In this document: one piece after another, positions 8,361 through 17,019 of the stretch | How the letters are laid out: every line of letters starts with the position of its first letter | Position numbering within the stretch: position 1 is the stretch's first letter | NCBI GenBank assembly: GCA_027494015.1 | Contig: JAOSJP010000004.1 | Span: forward strand, 1 to 64,000 | DNA from: Anaerolineae bacterium | Lineage (GTDB): Bacteria; Chloroflexota; Anaerolineae; Aggregatilineales; Aggregatilineaceae | Length of the DNA stretch: 64,000 bases | Direction: 5' to 3' | Program-made: the position numbers and the translations under genes | The notes under the pieces: generated by a model | Databases searched by the model: none | What the model was told of the DNA's origin: nothing | Seen by the model: the letters and a program-made list of their open reading frames with translations, nothing else

Positions 8361-8718
8361 GGTTCTTGGCCAGGTGCAGCAGAGCAGCGCCCCTACGCTG
8401 GCCTCGCCCCCTAAATCCCCCTCTCCAGCCGAGCTAGCTGAGGGGGACTTTGAGCGCCAGACGGGACGTTTCCCCCTCCCTGGCTTGTGTATAGACCGGG
8501 GAGGGGCCTGACACTCCAACTGCACGAGTAGTTCTGTCGAGCCATCAGTCTGCAACGCACAACCTCGGACGACACTCCAATACCGGTGCGCAATCCCCGG
8601 AACCGTTTCAGCATAGGTGCATTTCAGTTTAGTTCATGCTGCGCGGTAAAACGAGTCTGTTGCGTTATGAGCCGACCATGAATTTTCTGTGAAATATACC
8701 CCCCCCTGATCGGCCAAC
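8361..8718. repeat. Gene-free region before the CRISPR-Cas locus
   Basis: No gene is seen. The first part (8376-8515) holds repeat fragments shared with other gaps (gcagagcagcgcccctac; aatccccctctcc...gagggggact). The rest drops in GC toward the cas promoter, including a short C run at 8699-8706. Confidence 0.45.
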
Positions 8719-8746
8719 TTGCGGCGTGGGTGAAAATGCCTAGAAT
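8719..8746 (+). promoter_or_regulatory. Possible cas operon promoter
   Basis: TTGCGG (8719-8724), a 16-bp spacer and TAGAAT (8741-8746), about 18 bp before the CARF-HTH gene, which has AAGGA ahead of its ATG. Both boxes are imperfect. Confidence 0.4.
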
Positions 8747-8764
8747 TCGTTATAAGGACATGCT

Positions 8765-9541
8765 ATGAACAACACAATACTTGTCAGCACACTTGGTGCA
8801 GAACCACAAATAGTGACCTTAACACTAGATTTGCTGCTTGCGCGCAGAGAGCGCATTGCCTCTGTCATCGTGGTTCACACTACCCCCGACCGCGAGCCTG
8901 TGCGGTCTTCATTGCAGAGTCTGCACCACGAGTTCATGGTCGCGCGACCCTACGGCAATGAGATCCTTTTTGTTCCGCATCTGCTGGCGGGCACGTCCGG
9001 GCCGCTGGTAGATGTGGTCACGCCTTCCGAGATTGACGACGCCTTCCGCAGTTTCTACATCCTGCTGCGCCAACACAAACAGGCCGGGCGCAGTATTCAT
9101 CTGAGCATTGCCGGTGGGCGCAAGACAATGGCCCTCTTCGCGATGGCCGCAGCGCAGATTCTGTTCGGCCCGGAAGACTACGTGTGGCATCTGGTCAGCG
9201 ACCCGGCGCTTGTGACCTCCAAGCGACTCCATGCCGACCGTCCTGAGGATGTGACCCTGGTGCCTGTCCCGGTCGTCCATTGGGGACGGCTGCGCCCCGA
9301 TGACAGCTCGCGCGTGCGTAATTTCATTGAGCATGTGCTGACGCCTGCCGAGCGTGAGGTGACGGAACTACTCATCCGCGAAGGGCTGTCAAATGCAGCG
9401 CTGGCAGAGCGACTGGGAAAGAGCTTCAAGACGGTTGCCAACCAACTTTCCAGCGTCTACGTGAAATTGGGGCGTCATTTCGACTTGCCCGAGACTCCAG
9501 ACCGCACCTTGCTGCTGGTGTTGCTGGGAAGATATTCCTAA
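8765..9541 (+). CDS. CARF-like (NE0113-type) sensor fused to a LuxR-type HTH
   Basis: A 258-residue protein opening the type III-A locus. Residues 1-175 look like the CARF/ring-nuclease fold of the Cas_NE0113 family: ILVSTLGAEPQIVTLTLDLL at the N-terminus and the ligand-loop motif IAGGRKTM at 115-122. Such domains bind, and in some families cut, cyclic oligoadenylates made by Cas10. Residues 192-240 (LTPAEREVTELLIREGLSNA ... KTVANQL) match a GerE/LuxR-type HTH, which binds DNA. The combination suggests a transcription factor switched by the CRISPR second messenger. Better-known CARF regulators such as Csa3 carry a winged helix instead. I am confident of both domains; whether it also degrades the ligand is unknown. 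Confidence 0.75.
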   Translation: MNNTILVSTLGAEPQIVTLTLDLLLARRERIASVIVVHTTPDREPVRSSLQSLHHEFMVARPYGNEILFVPHLLAGTSGPLVDVVTPSEIDDAFRSFYILLRQHKQAGRSIHLSIAGGRKTMALFAMAAAQILFGPEDYVWHLVSDPALVTSKRLHADRPEDVTLVPVPVVHWGRLRPDDSSRVRNFIEHVLTPAEREVTELLIREGLSNAALAERLGKSFKTVANQLSSVYVKLGRHFDLPETPDRTLLLVLLGRYS

Positions 9542-9621
9542 CCAGGATAGGGATTGCGCCCCATGTTTGACGCGCGCAACAGCCCTACAATGATAGCAAC
9601 TCTGCCGAGGAGGAGATGCTC

Positions 9622-11103
9622 ATGGATCGCATGACTGTTGCTCTGGCCGGCCTGCTGCATGACATAGGCAAGTTCTGGCAGCGCGCCGCTGCTGGCCGCG
9701 ACCAGCCTTTGGCGTCGGGGTACGAGTCCTTCCGACGCCTGGACGATGAGCCGCACCATGCTTATGGCAAACACGGCGCACATGCGACCTGGGGCGCAGC
9801 CTTCGTCGCCCAACATGTGCCCACAGCCTTGCGTGAAATCGGCTACGCTGTACTCTACCATCATAATCCCCCGGATCATCTGAGCAAGATCGTGGCCCTG
9901 GCCGACCGGCTGGCATCGGGCGAGCGGGCTGATGAAACTGATAAGCAGCCACGCAATCTGCTCTCCGTGTTCTGCCAGATCGGAGAAGATGCCCTGCAAC
10001 GTCCTGCCGCAGCCTATCTCCCACTGCGACCCCTGACGCTGGACGAGGCAACGATCTTCCCGTCAACCCAGACTCACGACGATACGACGGCATATTCGTG
10101 GCTGTGGGAGCAGTTCGAACGCGATGCGGCGGCGTTGCAGACCCAGGATGATGCAGAGGCCTACATCGAAAGCATGTATCACCTGCTCTATCGCTACGCC
10201 TGGTGCGTGCCGTCGGCCTTCTATCGCAGCACGCCGGACATCTCGCTGTACGATCACAGCCGTGTGACGGCAGCAGTGGCGGCCTGTCTCGCAGATTTCG
10301 ATGAGACCCAGATTGACGAGCTGCTTGCTCACACAAAGGATGACAGCACAACGCCCCTGGCCTATCTGGTGGAGGGCGACATCTCCGGCGTGCAGCGCTT
10401 CATTTACACGCTCACTGCCAAAGGTGCGGCGAAGGGCTTGCGCGGGCGCTCGCTCTACCTGCAACTGCTCAACGAGGCTATCGCGCGCTTTGTGCTGCGC
10501 GAGATGGGCCTGCCCATCACCAACCTCATTTACGTGGGTGGAGGGCACTTCTATCTAATCGTCCCGCCCAGCGAAATTGGGCGTTTGGACGACGTGCGGG
10601 ACATGTTAGACCGCTTGCTGTTGGAGCATCATGATGGCGCGCTCTACCTCGCACTGGGCTGCGCCGGGTTGTGTGCAGCAGATTTCCAGGCGGACGCTTT
10701 CAGCGGCAAGTGGCGCGAAGTGGGGCAGGCCGTCGGCGCAGCCAAACGCCGCCGCTTCGCCGACATCCCCGAGATCTTCGACCCGCGCGGGCACGGTGGC
10801 AATGAAGAGACGGAATGCCAGGTCTGCCATGCTGAACGGCAGGACATCACGGAGGACGCAGAGGAAGTACGCAAGTGCGCCCTGTGCGCGTCGCTGGAAG
10901 ACCTGGGGGGAGCGTTGGGGCGTTCGCAGGTTCTGCTGCTCGGTCAGGTAGAGCCTGCTGACCAGGAGCCGGGCGGTTGGGAAGCGCTGCTGGCAGCATT
11001 AGGGCTGAGGGTAGCCCTCCTCGACAGACGAATTCGAGAAACGAGTGCGCGACTGGGCAGACGTGGAGCGCGCGACCGTCCTGGGGCTGCACGACTTCCC
11101 TGA
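9622..11103 (+). CDS. cas10: Cas10/Csm1, N-terminal part (HD, first palm and Zn finger; frame broken)
   Basis: First part of the large subunit of the type III-A effector. It starts with an HD nuclease motif (GLLHDIGKFWQRA), continues through YLVEGDISGVQRFIYTLTAKGAAKGLRGRS (split as YLVEGDISGVQRF then IYTLTAKG; the first-palm signature of Cas10), and has a zinc finger CQVC ... CALC. ATG 9622 sits 8 bases after AGGAGG and is preferred over ATG 9616. After ...ALLAALGLRVALL the frame runs into an unrelated tail. The correct sequence (TDEFEKRVRDWADVE) resumes one base later in the frame of the next entry, so one extra base lies at about 11015-11026. Together the two parts would give about 827 residues, normal for Csm1. 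Confidence 0.85.
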   Translation: MDRMTVALAGLLHDIGKFWQRAAAGRDQPLASGYESFRRLDDEPHHAYGKHGAHATWGAAFVAQHVPTALREIGYAVLYHHNPPDHLSKIVALADRLASGERADETDKQPRNLLSVFCQIGEDALQRPAAAYLPLRPLTLDEATIFPSTQTHDDTTAYSWLWEQFERDAAALQTQDDAEAYIESMYHLLYRYAWCVPSAFYRSTPDISLYDHSRVTAAVAACLADFDETQIDELLAHTKDDSTTPLAYLVEGDISGVQRFIYTLTAKGAAKGLRGRSLYLQLLNEAIARFVLREMGLPITNLIYVGGGHFYLIVPPSEIGRLDDVRDMLDRLLLEHHDGALYLALGCAGLCAADFQADAFSGKWREVGQAVGAAKRRRFADIPEIFDPRGHGGNEETECQVCHAERQDITEDAEEVRKCALCASLEDLGGALGRSQVLLLGQVEPADQEPGGWEALLAALGLRVALLDRRIRETSARLGRRGARDRPGAARLP

Positions 11104-12106
11104 TGCGGGACGGGTGAAACAAGTATCCCGCGTGCTGCGTTGTCCGGTAGCGGCAGGTATGCGCTATACAGTCAACGTCACCCCGCGCAAGGGCCAGTAT
11201 GAAGCAGCTACCTTTGGGGATATGCAGGATGCCTCGCACGGGCTGAAGCGCCTGGGTGTGCTGCGCATGGATGTGGACAACCTGGGCTATCTGTTCGGTC
11301 AGGGGTTTCGCCACAAAGAGAATGGTAAGGAGCAGAATCTGGCAACGCTGGCCCGTGTAGCAAGTCTTAGCTCGATGATGGCGCTGTTCTTTGAGGGCTG
11401 GGTCGGTGAACTGTGCGCGAGGACCAACCGTGAGAATGGCGATCGGGGCGTGGACGTGCTCTACACCATCTACTCTGGCGGCGATGACCTGTTCATCGTG
11501 GGCGCGTGGGATGTGCTGCCCGGTCTGGCCCAGGAGATTCGGGGCGACCTGGAACGTTTCGCCAGCGGCAATCCAGCCGTTCATATCAGCGGCGGGATCA
11601 CTCTGCATGGCGGAAAGTACCCGCTTTATCTGGCCGCACAGGACGCGGCAGGCGCGCTGGACAAGGCCAAAGACCTGCCGGACAAAAACGCGCTGACCTT
11701 CCTGGGCCAGCCATTGAAGTGGGAGGAGTGGGATGAAGTGTTGAACATCCAGGCAGAGCTGGTGAGTCTGGTGGGGGACAGCGCGGTCGGGCGTAGCCTG
11801 CTGCAAGTGCTCCAGCAGATGAACCTCCAGTACCGGAATATGCGCGCTGAGCTTGTCAGACAAGGCAAGACCCGCGCGCGCAACGGGCATGAGCAGACTG
11901 TCTGGGGGCCGTACATGTGGCACAGCGCCTACCTGCTCACTCGCCTGGCTGAGCGCTCAAAGGGCGACACCGCACAGCGCGTAAAGGAATTGCGCGACTA
12001 TCTGAGCGCGGAGGACTTCCGTGCCATTGAGACCGTCGGCCTGGCGGCTCGCTGGGCCGAGGCGCTGACAAGACCGGAAAAGCAGACGAAGGAGGTAACT
12101 GACTGA
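11045..12106 (+). CDS. cas10: Cas10/Csm1, C-terminal part (GGDD cyclase palm; frame broken)
   Basis: Second part of Cas10, 353 residues. It carries the second palm domain with the cyclase motif YSGGDDLFIVGAWD, which makes cyclic oligoadenylates when target RNA is bound. It also has LGVLRMDVDNLGYLFGQG and ISGGITLH, normal palm elements. The open frame begins at a Met codon that is probably internal. True coding continues from the N-terminal part after a one-base insertion near 11020. The stop overlaps csm2 by one base (TGATG). Both key active sites survive, so a sequencing error is as likely as real decay. Confidence 0.85.
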   Translation: MRDWADVERATVLGLHDFPDAGRVKQVSRVLRCPVAAGMRYTVNVTPRKGQYEAATFGDMQDASHGLKRLGVLRMDVDNLGYLFGQGFRHKENGKEQNLATLARVASLSSMMALFFEGWVGELCARTNRENGDRGVDVLYTIYSGGDDLFIVGAWDVLPGLAQEIRGDLERFASGNPAVHISGGITLHGGKYPLYLAAQDAAGALDKAKDLPDKNALTFLGQPLKWEEWDEVLNIQAELVSLVGDSAVGRSLLQVLQQMNLQYRNMRAELVRQGKTRARNGHEQTVWGPYMWHSAYLLTRLAERSKGDTAQRVKELRDYLSAEDFRAIETVGLAARWAEALTRPEKQTKEVTD

Positions 12107-12567
12107 TGGGACACAGAGGAGCACCTCGTAGACAGGACGCGGGGCAGAGACCGCGCGACCCTGATCTGAAGACTATCATCCAGGGCACAGATACCCAGAG
12201 TGCGCGTCTGCTGGTCGAGACAGCACAGAACTGGGGGGCGCATCTCGCCGCTCAACAACTTACAACCTCCCAGATCCGGGCGATCTTCGGCCAGGTACGT
12301 CAGATCGAGATGAACTGGCCACCTGATGTGCCCGATCCTGAGCGGGCGCGCAGAGCAGAGCGCGATCTGATCCTGCTCAAGCCCAAGTTGGCCTACCAGG
12401 CTCAGCGCGATGCAGAGAAGAATAGGAACACGCAACCTGTGCGTCAACTGGAGTCAATCCTGGCTGGAGCGATCGACCTTGTGCAGGGCGATCGGCAGAA
12501 CTTCCAGCGTTTCGTGGACTTCTTCGAGGCAATTCTGGCCTATCACCGGTCAGCAGGAGGTAAGTGA
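12106..12567 (+). CDS. csm2: Csm2 (Cas11-type small subunit)
   Basis: Small helical subunit (153 residues) of the type III-A complex that lines the crRNA-target duplex. The diagnostic LLKPKLAYQA segment and the C-terminal FVDFFEAILAYHRSAGG stretch match Csm2. The first ~25 residues are charged and probably disordered. It overlaps the cas10 stop by one base and is followed 3 bp later by csm3. Confidence 0.9.
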   Translation: MGHRGAPRRQDAGQRPRDPDLKTIIQGTDTQSARLLVETAQNWGAHLAAQQLTTSQIRAIFGQVRQIEMNWPPDVPDPERARRAERDLILLKPKLAYQAQRDAEKNRNTQPVRQLESILAGAIDLVQGDRQNFQRFVDFFEAILAYHRSAGGK

Positions 12568-12570
12568 GCG

Positions 12571-13344
12571 ATGCAGCTACACGGACGTGTGTTCATCACC
12601 GGCGACGTTGTTGTCAAGACCGGATTGCATATTGGCGGGTCCGGCGGAGCGTTTGCCATTGGAGGCGTGGACAATCCGGTCATTTTTGACCAGTTGACGC
12701 GCCAGCCGTACATTCCTGGCTCGTCGCTGAGGGGCAAGATGCGCTCTCTGACTGAGAAGTATCTCGGTCGAGTAACCGGACAGCGTATCAGCCAGATCGA
12801 GATCCACTCATGCCGCAAGGATCGAGACAGCTACGCCGACTGTCCCATCTGTAATATCTATGGGATCACAGCGGAGGACTTCAACCTGCCGACGCGGCTT
12901 GTTGTGCGCGATATACCGCTCAGGGCTGACTCCGCAGAACGCTTGCAAGCGGCCAAGACGAGTCTGCCGTACACCGAAGTGAAGACCGAGGTGACCATTG
13001 ATCGTGTCACATCCCAAGCCACCCCGCGTGATGTCGAGCGCGTACCGGCAGGCGCTGTGTTTGGCCCGATGGAACTGGTATACAGCATCTACGAAGCCAA
13101 CGATGTCAATTGGCTAGCGGTGTTGCTGGATGGGATGGAATTGCTCCAGGATGACTACCTGGGGGGACTTGGCTCACGCGGCAGCGGCAAGATCGTCTTT
13201 GAAGACCTTGTGCTGACACTCAAACGCGCTGACAGTTACCGCCATCCTGTTCCATTGGGAGAGTTCACCACACTGGATGAGCTGTCGCAGCAGTCGGCAG
13301 CGATCATCGAGAGGGTCTGGTCCGAACTTCAAGACGGGACGTGA
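12571..13344 (+). CDS. csm3: Csm3 (Cas7-type backbone, target RNA nuclease)
   Basis: RAMP backbone subunit of 257 residues, present in several copies in the complex and cutting target RNA at 6-nt steps. The catalytic Asp is likely Asp34 in GGVDNPVI. The glycine-rich YIPGSSLRGKMRSLTEKY segment (about 48-65) and C-terminal GGLGSRGSGKI are typical. Length and order (csm2-csm3-csm4) are canonical. The frame is intact. Confidence 0.95.
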   Translation: MQLHGRVFITGDVVVKTGLHIGGSGGAFAIGGVDNPVIFDQLTRQPYIPGSSLRGKMRSLTEKYLGRVTGQRISQIEIHSCRKDRDSYADCPICNIYGITAEDFNLPTRLVVRDIPLRADSAERLQAAKTSLPYTEVKTEVTIDRVTSQATPRDVERVPAGAVFGPMELVYSIYEANDVNWLAVLLDGMELLQDDYLGGLGSRGSGKIVFEDLVLTLKRADSYRHPVPLGEFTTLDELSQQSAAIIERVWSELQDGT

Positions 13345-13347
13345 GCC

Positions 13348-14409
13348 ATGACTCGCAACGCTTATCGGCTGATCCCCAGAGATGGCGGCGGCTTTCATCT
13401 GGGACGCGAGGGGCTGGACCAGGAGGTCAGCAGCGAAACGTTTCCTTCTGACTCGCTCTTCGCTGCGCTGATTGCCGTCCAGATCGCGCGTGAGGGATCG
13501 GAGTCCACGATGGATCTCCTGGAGGCGCCGCCGGGACTGTCATCAGTATTTCCATTTGCCGGGCAGTTGCCGCTCTTCCCCATGCCGCGCCTGCGCGTCA
13601 ACCTGGGCGATGCTTTCCAGCCAGGCATGACCAAAGCGCTCAAGAAGCTGCAATACGTGTCGCCTGCGATCCTGACCCGCTTGCTGCAAGACAGCTCGAT
13701 GGACGGGTGGCTACCTGAAGACACAAGCCCCGCGCAGGGTGTTCTGATGCAGGACGGCAGGGTCTGGCTCGCCCGGCGCGAAACCAACCTGCTGCCTAAC
13801 AACTGGCGCAAACTGGACGACGAGGCGCTGAAAGCAGAGGCGCTCTGGAGGTCACAGCGCGTGCCGCGCGTAGCGATTGACCGCATCAGCAACAGCAGTC
13901 AAATCTATCACGTGGGCCGCACGACGTTCGCGCCCGGCTGCGGACTGTGGTTCCTGACCGACCTTGACCCGCAGCAGGTGAGCCTGTTCGAGAGCCTGCT
14001 CGAACACCTGGGCGACAGCGGCCTCGGCGGCGAGCGTTCCGCCGGCTACGGGGCGTTCAGGGTGGAACCGACAAACCCGCCCGATCTACTGTCGCCGCAG
14101 CACGCGCCGCGCGTGATGACGCTCTCGCGCTACAACCCAACGGAAGAGGAACTCCAGGCGGGGGTGCTCGGTGAAGGGGCCAGCTACGAGTTGGTGGACG
14201 TGGGTGGGTGGCTGGCTTCGCCGGGTGGCCCGGCGCAGCGCCGCAAGCGCGTGCGCATGATCGAGGCCGGGTCGATTCTGGCCGCGCCTGTGCCTGTAGT
14301 GGGCCGGATCGTGGACGTGTGCCCGGAATACGACCAGCCCGGTGCGCCTCAGCATCCCGTCTGGCGCAGCGGCATCGCGCTCACCGTCGGCGTGACAGGA
14401 GGTGCCTGA
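13348..14409 (+). CDS. csm4: Csm4 (Cas5-type subunit)
   Basis: RAMP protein of 353 residues that caps the 5' handle of the crRNA and contacts Cas10. Seen: the N-terminal YRLIPRDGGGFHLGREG strand, FPSDSLFAALI, and the glycine-rich SGLGGERSAGYGAFRV near 230. It starts 3 bp after csm3, and its TGA shares a base with the ATG of csm5. Confidence 0.92.
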   Translation: MTRNAYRLIPRDGGGFHLGREGLDQEVSSETFPSDSLFAALIAVQIAREGSESTMDLLEAPPGLSSVFPFAGQLPLFPMPRLRVNLGDAFQPGMTKALKKLQYVSPAILTRLLQDSSMDGWLPEDTSPAQGVLMQDGRVWLARRETNLLPNNWRKLDDEALKAEALWRSQRVPRVAIDRISNSSQIYHVGRTTFAPGCGLWFLTDLDPQQVSLFESLLEHLGDSGLGGERSAGYGAFRVEPTNPPDLLSPQHAPRVMTLSRYNPTEEELQAGVLGEGASYELVDVGGWLASPGGPAQRRKRVRMIEAGSILAAPVPVVGRIVDVCPEYDQPGAPQHPVWRSGIALTVGVTGGA

Positions 14410-15543
14410 TGGGCAAGCTGCATGATACCTACAAGCTCACCATTACCACACTCTCCCCGCTGCACATCGGCACGGGCAATACGCTGCGACAGGGATACGA
14501 CTATGTGACTCATCGGGGCCAGACCTGGGTCTTCGACGCCGAGGTGCTGGCCGACGCGCTGTACGAGCACGATCCTGACGAGTTTGAGAAGATGGTACAT
14601 GGCGCTCCGGCTGGTGACTTGATCCGGCCTGATGAATACGACCCTGCCAGTCCGCTGTTCCGCTACGTCCTTCGCGGGGAGCCGCGCTCCAGGGGGAAGG
14701 GGGCCGAGCTTCAGGAGCAGCTCAAAGACCCCTGGGATCGGCCCTATATCCCCGGCTCGTCGCTGAAAGGGGCGCTGCGCACGGCGCTGGCTTATGTGGG
14801 CTGGCAGCAGCGCAAGCTAGTGTTCGGTCTGCGCGACCTTAACGAGCGTGGCGGGGCCAAGTTCGCGGCGTTGCCAATGGAGCAAAAAGTGCTAAACGCC
14901 GATCCGGCCCCGCGCGGAAAGGAACCCAATCACGACTTGTTACGTGCGCTTCAGGTCGGCGACAGCGCACCGGGCGAGAAGGGGGACCTGCAACTGCTCA
15001 ATGTCCAGGTGGCTGTCGGCGAGAAAGCCGGCTCACCCATCGAGCTTGAGGCGATACGCCGGGATGTTACTTTCGAGGCGGCGCTCACTCTAGATGGCTA
15101 TCTGCGTCAAGGCGGCGTAACTGCGCAGCTTGGCTGGCAGAAAGACCAGCTTCTGTGGCTGAACAACCTGCCGGTCGTGGTCAAGGGCTTCACAGGCCGG
15201 CGTCTGGCCGACGAGATTGAGCGCTGGCGAGAGGCCAAGGCGCTCCGGTCATTCTATGTCACGCTTGCGAAGATGTATGAGGAAGAACTAGACCCGCGCT
15301 CCGAGTTCCTGCTCCAACTCGGCTGGGGTGGCGGCTGGGATAGCAAGACGTTCGGCGACATCCTGACGCGCGATGGTCGCGTGTTCGAGCGGGTGGTGGA
15401 GAAATATGGCAAGACGATGGTGCGCCAGGGAAAGTACAAACCCGGCGACACATATCCCAAGAGCCGCCGCGTAGTCGTCAATTCGAGCGGACAAGCCGGT
15501 GCTTCCCCTCGGCTGGATCAAGGTCAAGATGGAGCGTGTGTGA
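14409..15543 (+). CDS. csm5: Csm5 (Cas7-type subunit), frame break near the C-terminus
   Basis: RAMP subunit of about 377 residues needed for crRNA 3'-end maturation. The start MGKLHDTYKLTITTLSPLHI and the PYIPGSSLKGALRTALAY motif are canonical. At about 15480 the frame must shift by one base to recover the conserved end PLGWIKVKMERV and its stop at 15541-15543, which overlaps the next gene's ATG. Without the shift the frame runs through into the downstream CARF gene, giving a false fusion. An extra A in 'caattc' at 15479-15483 is the simplest cause. Confidence 0.85.
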
Positions 15544-16148
15544 TGAGCGTGTGGCTGCTAGCGAATGTCGGCAACAGCGATCTGCAGATAGACAAGACTC
15601 AATTGCCTAGCCTCCCAGTCGGGGAAGATCCGAAAAAGTGGTGGACGCCGCGCCGCATCGGTGAGGCCGTGCGTGACAATCCGGATCGCTTCGCCGGGAC
15701 GATCAAGCTGCCGCTGTTGGAGCCAACGGTCAACTGGCTGTTCGAACATGAGAACGTCACTGGTAGTGATCTACGTCTGGTGCTGTTCGCATCCGATCAG
15801 CCGCGCGAAGACACGATTGAACAGGAGTGGCACAAAGACACGTACCCCATTGCCGAAGCCCTGTGCAAGATCGTGACGGGCAAACCGTTCCATATCCCGC
15901 AGAAGCAGGCGCGTATTGAGCGTATCCTGGGTAGCCCAGCCGACTACTCCAATATGCTCAGTTTCTACACGCGGGCGCTGCCCCAGGTCGCCAAACAGGT
16001 ACAACCCGACGATCGTATCTTCCTGGAAGTGTCCGGCGGCACACCGGCGATGGCGTCCATGCTGATCGTGATGGGCGTGGAGGTCTTCGGCGAACGAGTG
16101 CGTACGCTCTATGTGGAGCGCAACGCAACGTCCCCTATGCCGAGGTGA
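15543..16148 (+). CDS. csm6: Csm6-like effector, CARF part (frame broken)
   Basis: N-terminal ~200 residues of a Csm6/Csx1-type protein. MSVWLLANVGNSDL begins a CARF Rossmann fold, and VSGGTPAMASMLIVMGVEVF is the ligand-binding loop and helix that sense cyclic oligoadenylate. Its ATG overlaps the true csm5 stop (TGATG). The frame ends after LYVERNATSPMPR, where related proteins continue into a helical HEPN domain; that domain follows in another frame (next entry). Total length across both parts, about 492 codons, suits one Csm6. Confidence 0.75.
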   Translation: MSVWLLANVGNSDLQIDKTQLPSLPVGEDPKKWWTPRRIGEAVRDNPDRFAGTIKLPLLEPTVNWLFEHENVTGSDLRLVLFASDQPREDTIEQEWHKDTYPIAEALCKIVTGKPFHIPQKQARIERILGSPADYSNMLSFYTRALPQVAKQVQPDDRIFLEVSGGTPAMASMLIVMGVEVFGERVRTLYVERNATSPMPR

Positions 16149-16158
16149 GTGTCTCGCG

Positions 16159-17019
16159 ATGAGCTGTTCGCGCGCAAAACACGCGACACACTGTGCGGAC
16201 CAAGTCCGGCTTCACGCCTATGCTGTCGCCTCCCAAACGCTGGATGACGCTGGGTACCTGATCGCACCCGATGATAACGAGCGCCAACTGTTGGTAGCAT
16301 TGCTGCACTATGCCGATCGTCGCCTGTCGTTCGATTTCGACCGCGCCCGCAACACTCTCCAAAACGCCCGGCAACTTTCAGTCGGTGAACCACAGGCGCG
16401 CATTGGGCGTTGGCTGCGCGAGTTGGAATCGCCCGACACCGCGGCCCATCTGTCAGAGTTGATCCACAGTGCGAGCATCAAGCTGAGCTTTGGCGACTAC
16501 GCCGACTTCGTGCAGCGCGCCTTTCGTTTCCAAGAAGCCTCGTTCCGCTACATGCTGGAACAGGCAGGCGTGGAGTACAACGACAAGAAAGGCAAGTACG
16601 TCAAGAACGAGTGGCTGCAATCCCAACCCGAATTGGTCAAGTTTTTGGAAAACTACCAGAATCCACAGACGAGGCTACGCGATCCGGTGAAGCTGGACCG
16701 TCCGCTGAACCGTTACAGTCTGGGTGCGGTAGTGGACTTCTATGTACAAACTCGGGATCCCTGGAAACGCTGGCGCAGGTCAGCCCAACAGCTTCACCGC
16801 CTATCAGTCGTGGCAGACCTGCGCAATAAGGGCGTTTCGGGACATGGCTTCGACGGCATCGGACAGGATGATCTCGAACAAGCCTATGGACAGCCGGTTG
16901 ATATTCTACTGGCGGATCTCAGTGCAATCTACGAAGCGCTGTTCGGCCAGCCACCCGGCCCCAACCCCTACGACGCCATCAACGCCCTGATCCTCGACCT
17001 CATCCAGGCGGCCCCATGA
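16159..17019 (+). CDS. csm6: Csm6-like effector, HEPN RNase part (frame broken)
   Basis: C-terminal part of the same effector, in a frame one base later. From about 16195 the sequence reads as a helical protein (QVRLHAYAVASQTLDDAGYL ...) and contains LRNKGVSGHGF near the end. That is an R-x6-H motif, the HEPN ribonuclease active site, which cuts RNA when the CARF part binds its ligand. Between 16125 and 16195 more than one frame looks coding (VSRDELFARKTRDTL lies in a third frame), so at least two small indels are likely. The annotated start is the first Met of the open frame and is not a reliable initiation codon. Its end overlaps cas6 by 4 bases. Confidence 0.7.
   Translation: MSCSRAKHATHCADQVRLHAYAVASQTLDDAGYLIAPDDNERQLLVALLHYADRRLSFDFDRARNTLQNARQLSVGEPQARIGRWLRELESPDTAAHLSELIHSASIKLSFGDYADFVQRAFRFQEASFRYMLEQAGVEYNDKKGKYVKNEWLQSQPELVKFLENYQNPQTRLRDPVKLDRPLNRYSLGAVVDFYVQTRDPWKRWRRSAQQLHRLSVVADLRNKGVSGHGFDGIGQDDLEQAYGQPVDILLADLSAIYEALFGQPPGPNPYDAINALILDLIQAAP

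Noticed and set aside
9567..9594. Separate promoter directly before cas10
   Set aside because: TTGACG and TACAAT are only 13 bp apart; the better reading is one operon from the CARF-HTH gene.
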